Source: an uncultured Clostridia bacterium
GTDB taxonomy: Bacteria; Bacillota; Clostridia; Christensenellales; Borkfalkiaceae
Direction: 5' to 3'
Assembly: GCA_944376035.1 (NCBI GenBank)
Contig: CALWBJ010000206.1
Span: 1-6,014, forward strand
DNA: 6,014 nt
In this document: positions 1-4,029 of the stretch, in pieces
Position numbering within the stretch: position 1 is the first letter of the stretch
Layout of the letters: each line of letters begins with the position of its first letter
Program-made: the position numbers and the translations under genes
The notes under the pieces: generated by a model
The model's database searches: none
Seen by the model: only the letters and a program-made list of their open reading frames with translations
What the model was told of the DNA's origin: nothing

Positions 1-100
1 AAGGCTTATCATAATATATCTTTAATTATTTAAATTTAATACGTTTATTTATAATTGTTTTAAGTCGCTAAAAAATTTAAAAAGTTTTTATAAAAAATGC

Positions 101-129
101 TTGACAAAAATAAATAGACAGATTATAAT
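101..129 (+). promoter_or_regulatory. sigma-A promoter of perR (perfect -35 and -10)
   Basis: TTGACA lies at 101-106 and TATAAT at 124-129, separated by exactly 17 bases, so both hexamers match the housekeeping consensus in full. A-rich tracts at 71-96 could act as an UP element. Transcription should start near 136, giving a leader of about 34 bases before the ATG at 170. The -10 hexamer lies inside the predicted PerR/Fur operator, so a bound repressor would block RNA polymerase. Confidence 0.88.
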
Positions 130-146
130 AATGATAATCATTACTA
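123..146. promoter_or_regulatory. PerR/Fur-type operator overlapping the perR -10 element
   Basis: Bases 123-137 (TTATAATAATGATAA) match the Bacillus PerR box TTATAATNATTATAA at 13 of 14 defined positions. Bases 127-145 match the classical 19-base Fur box GATAATGATAATCATTATC at 16 of 19. In between, 129-143 is a perfect 7-1-7 palindrome (TAATGAT-A-ATCATTA). These overlapping registers are typical of Fur-family sites that bind one or two dimers. The site covers the -10 hexamer and the likely start of transcription, which implies repression. Since the next gene encodes a Fur-family protein, negative autoregulation is the simplest reading. The match is seen directly; the identity of the bound protein is inferred. 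Confidence 0.85.
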
Positions 147-169
147 TTTATTATTTTTCAGGAGAGAAA

Positions 170-556
170 ATGCGTTATTCTTGTCAGCGAAAACTGATTG
201 AAGATATATTAAAGGGCAGGAAAGACCATCCCACGGCGGACGCAGTATATTTGAGCGCGCGTGAAATAATGCCCAATATAAGTCTCGGTACGGTTTATCG
301 CAATCTTAAATATCTGGCGGACGAAAGGGTGATAGACACGCTTGAAACGGTAGATAAAAGGATTCATTATGACGGAGACAGGACCCGCCATGCGCATTTT
401 ATCTGTAAAAAATGCGGGAAGATAATAGATTTATTCGAACCGCAGGAATTGCCTGACGAGATAAAGAAATTAGGCTTAACGGTCAGCGAAGAAAAATGCG
501 TTTATTACGGAGAGTGCGCCGAATGTAAAGACAAGGCGGATAAAACTTCTAATTGA
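170..556 (+). CDS. perR: PerR-like peroxide-responsive repressor, Fur family
   Basis: A 128-residue Fur-family metalloregulator. Residues 1-65 form the winged-helix DNA-binding domain, with HPTADAVY at 20-27 and the recognition-helix motif SLGTVYRNL at 38-46. The rest is the dimerisation and metal domain. CxxC pairs at 79/82 and 116/119 supply the structural zinc site. By motif alignment with B. subtilis PerR, the regulatory metal ligands H37, D85, H91, H93 and D104 correspond to H20, D68, H74, H76 and D87. The Asp at position 87, where Fur proteins usually have Glu, favours peroxide-sensing PerR over an iron-sensing Fur. In the family, Fe-catalysed oxidation of the His ligands releases DNA. 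I chose the ATG at 170 because AGGAG at 160-164 sits 5 bases upstream. The same frame is open back to TTG at 101, but that TTG is part of the -35 element. The N-terminus is short compared with Bacillus PerR. A reverse rubrerythrin lies downstream, which fits. A Fur or other paralog is not fully excluded. Confidence 0.92.
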   Translation: MRYSCQRKLIEDILKGRKDHPTADAVYLSAREIMPNISLGTVYRNLKYLADERVIDTLETVDKRIHYDGDRTRHAHFICKKCGKIIDLFEPQELPDEIKKLGLTVSEEKCVYYGECAECKDKADKTSN

Positions 557-588
557 TTGCAGAATTTATGTAAATATTTTAAGACGGG

Positions 589-632
589 ATTATCCTGGAC
601 CTGATGCTTTCGGCTTAGGGTATAGGTTTAAT
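589..632 (+). other. imperfect RNA hairpin between perR and the rubrerythrin gene
   Basis: The inner stem pairs 600-604 with 615-619 and 606-607 with 613-614, with U605 bulged and UUUCG (608-612) as the loop. An outer stem pairs 594-596 with 624-626 across an internal loop. A further AUUA/UAAU pairing joins 589-592 to 629-632. No U-run follows, so it is not an ordinary intrinsic terminator. It stands out as a GC-richer island in AT-rich DNA inside the leader of the rubrerythrin gene. It could be an attenuator, an RNA-processing or stability element, or an uncharacterised leader RNA. I could not match it to a known riboswitch. The structure is seen; any function is inferred. Confidence 0.45.
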
Positions 633-683
633 ACAATAAAATAAAAATAAAAAACAAGACTAAAAAGTCAAAGGAGAAAAGTT

Positions 684-1229
684 ATGAAAAAATTTGTTTG
701 CAGTGTATGCGGATACGTTCACGAGGGAGATTCCGCTCCCGAATTTTGCCCCCAGTGCAAGGCTCCGAAGAGCAAGTTTGTCGAGCAGAAAGAAGGTCGC
801 GCATGGGCGGCTGAGCATGTTGTAGGAGTTGCTAAGGGTGTAGATCCCGAAATAATAGAAGGACTCAGAATGAACTTTAACGGTGAATGCACCGAAGTCG
901 GTATGTATCTTGCCATGGCGAGAGTTGCCCACAGAGAGGGATATCCCGAAATAGGTCTTTACTGGGAAAAAGCGGCTTATGAGGAGGCGGAACACGCGGC
1001 TAAATTCGCCGAACTTTTAGGCGAAGTAGTAACCGACTCCACCAAGAAAAATCTTGAAATGAGAGTTGACGCCGAAAACGGTGCGACGGCAGGAAAATTC
1101 GAACTTGCCAAAAAAGCAAAAGAACTCGGTTTAGACGCTATTCACGATACTGTTCATGAAATGGCGCGCGACGAGGCTCGTCACGGCAAAGCGTTCGAAG
1201 GACTTTTGAAAAGATACTTCAATAAATAA
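684..1229 (+). CDS. rbr: reverse rubrerythrin (N-terminal rubredoxin, C-terminal diiron domain)
   Basis: A 181-residue cytosolic non-haem iron peroxidase that reduces hydrogen peroxide to water in anaerobes. Residues 1-35 form a compact rubredoxin-like FeS4 domain, with CxxC pairs at 6/9 and 22/25. Residues from about 45 onward form a four-helix ferritin-like diiron domain. Its likely ligands are the Glu residues in GECTE (E68, E71), an ExxH motif at E101-H104, E131, and a second ExxH at E164-H167. Classical rubrerythrin has these two domains in the opposite order. The rubredoxin-first order and this length match the reverse rubrerythrins of clostridia, for example those of C. acetobutylicum, where the family is PerR-controlled and takes electrons from NADH via a reductase. 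AAGGAG at 671-676 lies 7 bases before the ATG. The gene starts 127 bases after perR, with no terminator seen between, so co-transcription is likely. I see no separate PerR box in the gap. No partner reductase gene lies in the window. Confidence 0.96.
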   Translation: MKKFVCSVCGYVHEGDSAPEFCPQCKAPKSKFVEQKEGRAWAAEHVVGVAKGVDPEIIEGLRMNFNGECTEVGMYLAMARVAHREGYPEIGLYWEKAAYEEAEHAAKFAELLGEVVTDSTKKNLEMRVDAENGATAGKFELAKKAKELGLDAIHDTVHEMARDEARHGKAFEGLLKRYFNK

Positions 1230-1388
1230 TTTATTGTGAATTAAAATAATTCTCTGTAAATAAAAGCGTTGCGTTTATCGGTATAGAGATATAAAAAATA
1301 TTTTATAAAAATTATATATTTAATTTATATCATTTAATACCTGACCATAAAATATCAATTCACTATTGAGAAATCCTTATAAAATTTT

Positions 1389-1430
1389 ATTTCAGGCGGA
1401 GCGGTATATTGCCGCTCCGCCTGAAATTTT
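1389..1430 (+). terminator. strong intrinsic terminator after the rubrerythrin gene
   Basis: ATTTCAGGCGGAGCGG at 1389-1404 pairs perfectly with 1412-1427 (16 bp) around a 7-base loop (TATATTG). TTTT continues to 1430 and further T-rich sequence follows. The GC-rich stem in AT-rich surroundings is unambiguous. A run of A then T at 1381-1388 lies on the other side, so some termination in the reverse direction is possible. It lies 160 bases after the rbr stop and closes the perR-rbr unit. Confidence 0.93.
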
Positions 1431-1567
1431 AAATTGTTTAGAAAATAATTCTATTTATGTATTTTTAATTTATCTTTTATATAGGTTTTAAGTTTTTCTG
1501 TGAAATAATTTTTCGACAAAATATATTGCGTAAAAAATATTAAAGTAATAAAAAATTCATTTGAATA

Positions 1568-1596
1568 TTGACAAAATTTATTATATGTATTAAAAT
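1568..1596 (+). promoter_or_regulatory. sigma-A promoter of the small membrane protein gene
   Basis: A perfect TTGACA at 1568-1573 and TAAAAT at 1591-1596 (5 of 6) are separated by exactly 17 bases. The start of transcription should fall near 1603, leaving a leader of about 46 bases. Together with the flanking terminators, this makes the following gene its own monocistronic unit. No obvious operator overlaps it. Confidence 0.8.
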
Positions 1597-1648
1597 AAAA
1601 ATAACAATATAAAAGAGTTGTTAAAAAAATTTTTTAAAGAGGTAAAAG

Positions 1649-1858
1649 ATGTACGTTTTAAGCATAATACTGATATGTTTATCTGTTGTAATATATTTTT
1701 GCGCTGGGATAGTCTGCGGAATGATATGCGTGGAAATAATGAGGAAAAAGAATTCCGATATGAATGAAGTTTTATGGTTCTGGGCGGGATTTTTGCTTAA
1801 CTTCATTGCGGTGTTTATGACCTTTGCGGTGAAAGAAAAAAACGAAGACGGTAAATAA
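1649..1858 (+). CDS. small two-helix membrane protein of unknown function
   Basis: A 69-residue hydrophobic protein that I do not recognise. Residues 3-29 and about 41-61 form two strongly hydrophobic segments, joined by a short basic loop (RKKNSDMN, 32-39). The C-terminal tail is hydrophilic and roughly neutral (EKNEDGK). By the positive-inside rule the basic loop would be cytoplasmic, with both ends outside; this is an inference. Four cysteines (10, 18, 23, 27) cluster in the first helix. The second helix, starting LWFWAGFLLN, resembles the aromatic/Gly helices of many small uncharacterised Firmicutes membrane proteins. The reality of the gene is supported by AAAGAGG at 1636-1642, 6 bases before the ATG, a near-consensus promoter at 1568-1596, and a strong terminator at 1986-2021. 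No neighbour points to a function. Confidence 0.8.
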   Translation: MYVLSIILICLSVVIYFCAGIVCGMICVEIMRKKNSDMNEVLWFWAGFLLNFIAVFMTFAVKEKNEDGK

Positions 1859-1985
1859 TTTTAATTTAAATTTTGAAGTTTTTTCCGATATACATTAAAC
1901 ACTTCTCTATTTATTAAAAAGTAAATTTATCGGAATTAATAATAATTAAATTTTAAAATTTTTAATAATTAAAAAAGATTTTTAT

Positions 1986-2026
1986 AACTGCGGCGCAGCC
2001 AGAAAAGGCTACGCCGCAGTTTATTT
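1986..2026 (+). terminator. intrinsic terminator after the small membrane protein gene
   Basis: AACTGCGGCG (1986-1995) pairs with CGCCGCAGTT (2012-2021). A C/A mismatch follows, then AGCC (1997-2000) pairs with GGCT (2007-2010) around the loop AGAAAA. The stem is followed by TATTT, a short, imperfect U-tract. It ends the monocistronic unit 127 bases after the stop codon. Confidence 0.88.
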
Positions 2027-2194
2027 ATGTATTTAAAAATTGATATAAAATATTGAAATATGCTGTTTATTGCCAAGATATAATTATATTCTTAATTTAA
2101 AGTTCATATTTAATTAATATTTTTTTTGTAATGAATTAATTGTTAATTTATCATTTGGTTAATTTTTAAGGAAAAAAATTTTATAAAATTATAA

Positions 2195-2224
2195 GTAATA
2201 TATTTATTTTTCTCTGCATAATCT
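2195..2224 (+). promoter_or_regulatory. possible sigma-E-type sporulation promoter for the deacetylase operon
   Basis: GTAATATA at 2195-2202 matches 7 of 8 positions of the B. subtilis sigma-E -35 consensus GKMATATT. CATAATCT at 2217-2224 matches 6 of 8 of the -10 consensus CATACAMT, including the CATANNNT core shared with sigma-K. The 14-base spacing is right. The predicted start lies about 80 bases before the ATG. Because PdaB-like enzymes act in sporulation the match is attractive, but in DNA this AT-rich a chance match is quite possible. Confidence 0.4.
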
Positions 2225-2311
2225 TTATTGTTGAAAGTGTGAGGTTTAAAAGACAAAAAACAACACAATACGATAAATAAAGTTAAAAAATTTTGAAGAG
2301 GTACGGTTATA

Positions 2312-3076
2312 ATGAATATTGTCGTGCACGGCAAAAAACTTCTGGCGGCGGTTTGCCTTTTTCTGGCGGGGGTAATAAGTTTTATTACGCTGGGACAGAC
2401 GGGTGCCTACGCGGTTTTCTATAACGGCAATATGAGAAAACTGCCCATTTATTCGGTTAAGACCGAAGAAAAAAAAGTCGCCATTTCTTTTGATTGTGCA
2501 TGGGGCGTGGAATATACCGATAAATTGTTGGAAATAATGAAAGAAGAGAACGTTCCGTGCACTTTTTTCATGGTTGAATTCTGGACTGAGAAATATCCGG
2601 AATACGTTAAAAAAATTGACGAGCACGGGCATGAGATAGGCACGCATTCGGCGACTCATCCCGAGATGAGTAAACTTAATAAATCTGCGATAGAAAAGGA
2701 ACTCACTACGTCGAGTGAAGCAATAAGCAGTGTAACGGGAAAAAAAGTAGAACTTTTCCGTCCGCCTTACGGCGATTATAACGATTTACTTATAGAAACT
2801 GCCCAGAGTATGGGGTTATATACAATTCAATGGGATGTCGACAGTCTGGACTGGAAAAATCTGTCTGCATCCGAAATAGAAAAACGCGTTGTTTCGCGGG
2901 TCAAGAACGGTTCCATAGTCTTATTCCATAATAACGGTCTGCATACTGCCGAGGCTCTTCCGGGAGTGATAAAATCTCTTAAAAGTCAAGGCTATGAATT
3001 TGTAAGGATAGGCGATCTTATTTACAGGGATAATTACCGTATGGCCGTCGACGGAACGCAGATTAAAAACAGTTGA
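2312..3076 (+). CDS. membrane-anchored polysaccharide deacetylase, PdaB-like (NodB domain)
   Basis: A 254-residue carbohydrate esterase family 4 enzyme, predicted to remove N-acetyl groups from peptidoglycan or another envelope polysaccharide outside the membrane. Residues 9-34 form an N-terminal signal anchor. The NodB domain spans about 55-240, with all five motifs visible: SFDCAWG (59-65, catalytic-base Asp61), THSATHP (111-117, metal ligands H112 and H116), RPPYG (150-154), WDVDSLDW (174-181), and LFHNN (204-208, H206). In motif 1 the second Asp of the usual TFDD is Cys62. B. subtilis PdaB also lacks it in its FDxxWG version, and overall length and domain order match PdaB, which is needed for stable spores. 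Unlike that protein, motifs 2 and 3 are intact here, so activity is plausible. GAAGAGG at 2295-2301 lies 10 bases before the ATG. The SSB-like gene follows after 22 bases. A vegetative peptidoglycan deacetylase is the alternative. Confidence 0.94.
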   Translation: MNIVVHGKKLLAAVCLFLAGVISFITLGQTGAYAVFYNGNMRKLPIYSVKTEEKKVAISFDCAWGVEYTDKLLEIMKEENVPCTFFMVEFWTEKYPEYVKKIDEHGHEIGTHSATHPEMSKLNKSAIEKELTTSSEAISSVTGKKVELFRPPYGDYNDLLIETAQSMGLYTIQWDVDSLDWKNLSASEIEKRVVSRVKNGSIVLFHNNGLHTAEALPGVIKSLKSQGYEFVRIGDLIYRDNYRMAVDGTQIKNS

Positions 3077-3098
3077 AATTCATTGGAGGAAGTTTGAT

Positions 3099-3806
3099 AT
3101 GAACTATTTGGCAGAAAAGAACAACAAAGTGTTTATCAGCGGTGAGATAATCACCGAAGCGGAATTTTCGCACGAAGTGTACGGCGAAGGTTTTTATGAG
3201 ATGAACGTACTCGTGAAAAGGCTTTCAGGGCAGGGCGATATTCTCCCCGTTACCGTATCCGAACGGCTGATTCAGGACAAAGATCTGAAAGTAGGCGTTA
3301 CCATCAACGCTTTGGGACAGTTTCGAAGTTACAACAAACTCGCCGACGGCAAAAGCAAACTCATGCTGACCGTCTTTGTGAGAGAACTTCTCGATACCGC
3401 TCCCATCAGGAATCCTAACAGCATAGTTTTATCGGGGTATATATGCAAACCGCCCGTTTACAGAACAACGCCCTTTAACAGAGAAATAGCCGACCTTCTT
3501 GTTGCCGTAAACCGTTCATACAACAAATCCGATTATATACCTTGCATCGCGTGGGGAAGAAACGCCAGATTTGCCAAAAACCTTGCCGTAGGTGAGAAGA
3601 TTGCTCTTGCCGGCAGGATACAGAGCAGAGAATATCAGAAAAGACTTTCTGACGACGATATTAAAATAATGACCGCGTACGAAGTATCCGTAAGTAAACT
3701 TGCCGCTTATGAAAATGCCGAGAATTTTGACCTTGACGAAGAATTCAATCTTATAGGTTACGGCGCGGAAAGACAATATACCGAATCGAATTATCAGAGT
3801 AATTAA
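3099..3806 (+). CDS. SSB-family protein with two tandem OB-fold domains
   Basis: A 235-residue protein with two OB-fold modules of the single-stranded DNA-binding protein type. The first (about 9-97) is divergent. It begins KVFISGEI and ends in a strand near KLMLTVFVREL. The second (about 107-202) carries clearer SSB signatures: NSIVLSGYICKPP, then ADLLVAVNRSYNKSDYIPC (131-149), WGRNARFAKNL (152-162), and GEKIALAGRIQSREYQKR (165-182). Canonical bacterial SSB has one OB-fold and a flexible tail ending in an acidic DDIPF-like tip that recruits partners. Here the tail is short. It has an acidic stretch (ENAENFDLDEEF, 205-216) but ends QYTESNYQSN, without that tip. A secondary or specialised SSB is therefore more likely than the replicative one. 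GGAGG at 3085-3089 lies 9 bases before the ATG. The gene sits 22 bases after the deacetylase gene, with no promoter seen between, so the two are probably co-transcribed. Confidence 0.88.
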   Translation: MNYLAEKNNKVFISGEIITEAEFSHEVYGEGFYEMNVLVKRLSGQGDILPVTVSERLIQDKDLKVGVTINALGQFRSYNKLADGKSKLMLTVFVRELLDTAPIRNPNSIVLSGYICKPPVYRTTPFNREIADLLVAVNRSYNKSDYIPCIAWGRNARFAKNLAVGEKIALAGRIQSREYQKRLSDDDIKIMTAYEVSVSKLAAYENAENFDLDEEFNLIGYGAERQYTESNYQSN

Positions 3807-3827
3807 GACTTGTAATGTTAATATAAA

Positions 3828-3841
3828 CCGCTAATTAGCGG
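3828..3841. repeat. 14-base perfect palindrome after the SSB-like gene
   Basis: CCGCTAATTAGCGG is a perfect 14-base palindrome. As RNA it could form a 5-bp stem with an AAUU loop; as DNA it has the symmetry of a dimeric protein site. It lies 21 bases after the stop codon and is followed by mixed sequence rather than a T-run, so it is not itself a terminator. A fallback 3'-end or mRNA-stability hairpin is the plainest reading. Confidence 0.5.
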
Positions 3842-3913
3842 AAAAGTCATAATAAAGATAAATATTTTCAGATTAAAATTTATAAATACCGATTATATTA
3901 AGAGGGAAAAGGT

Positions 3914-3952
3914 AACCCCTCCGCCAGGCTTAGGTCGGGCGGAGGGGTTTTA
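3914..3952 (+). terminator. intrinsic terminator between convergent genes, possibly bidirectional
   Basis: AACCCCTCCGCC (3914-3925) pairs perfectly with GGCGGAGGGGTT (3938-3949) over 12 bp, with a 12-base loop. The plus strand continues TT and then T-rich sequence through 3970, so it ends the deacetylase/SSB operon. On the minus strand the stem is followed by ACCTTTTCCC, a weaker T-rich tail. The stem lies about 80 bases past the stop codon of the minus-strand gene, so it probably serves that gene as well. No other terminator is visible between the two genes. Confidence 0.9.
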
Positions 3953-4029
3953 CTTTGATTTTTCTTTTTTAAAAACGGTCGTATTTATAAGGACTTTATA
4001 GAAAAGTTAAATATTTTTAATTTTAAAAT

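Larger units (their letters stand above)
1230..1648. other. gene-free stretch: rbr 3' region, terminator, then promoter
   Basis: Bases 1230-1388 are AT-rich, with no convincing ORF and one less AT-rich patch near 1266-1287. They make a rather long 3' untranslated segment ahead of the terminator at 1389-1430. The weak promoter-like pairs in it (TTGTGA 1234-1239 with TAAATA 1257-1262) are not convincing. Bases 1431-1560 are AT-rich and show nothing I can name. Bases 1568-1596 hold the promoter of the next gene. Confidence 0.6.
1859..2311. other. gene-free stretch: terminator and deacetylase upstream region
   Basis: Extremely AT-rich DNA with no credible ORF. It holds the terminator at 1986-2021. 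It also has an 8-base inverted repeat, TTCCGATA (1883-1890) with TATCGGAA (1928-1935), separated by 37 bases and without clear meaning. Short TAATAATTAAA-like repeats lie near 1938-1975. A possible sporulation-type promoter is at 2195-2224. I saw no convincing sigma-A promoter close to the deacetylase gene and no structured leader. Confidence 0.6.

Noticed and set aside
1..30. A possible tail of an upstream plus-strand gene ending in TAA near position 31
   Set aside because: Only about ten codons are visible, with no recognisable sequence. Any frame in such AT-rich DNA ends quickly, so it cannot be supported.
101..169. Upstream TTG start that would add 23 residues to the PerR-like protein
   Set aside because: The TTG is part of the -35 hexamer, and the interval contains the -10 element, the operator and the Shine-Dalgarno site for the ATG at 170. 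The extra residues do not resemble the family.
608..637. A separate rbr promoter using TACAAT (632-637) as the -10 element
   Set aside because: The -10 is good, but the sequence 17-18 bases upstream (TTCGGC/TTTCGG) matches the -35 consensus at only about two positions and lies inside the hairpin.
660..995. Minus-strand ORF of 111 codons across the rubrerythrin gene
   Set aside because: It is antisense to conserved rubredoxin and diiron motifs and has no family resemblance.
1883..1935. 8-base inverted repeat TTCCGATA / TATCGGAA with a 37-base spacer
   Set aside because: The arms are short, the spacer is long, and there are no flanking features. This is not enough for a terminator, an attachment site or an operator.
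1936..1975. Repeated TAATAATTAAA-like units
   Set aside because: Low-complexity A/T sequence. The partial direct and inverted matches are expected by chance in a spacer this AT-rich.
2246..2659. Minus-strand ORF of 137 codons overlapping the deacetylase start
   Set aside because: It lies antisense to a gene with five clear NodB motifs, has no recognisable domain, and is a shadow of the coding frame.
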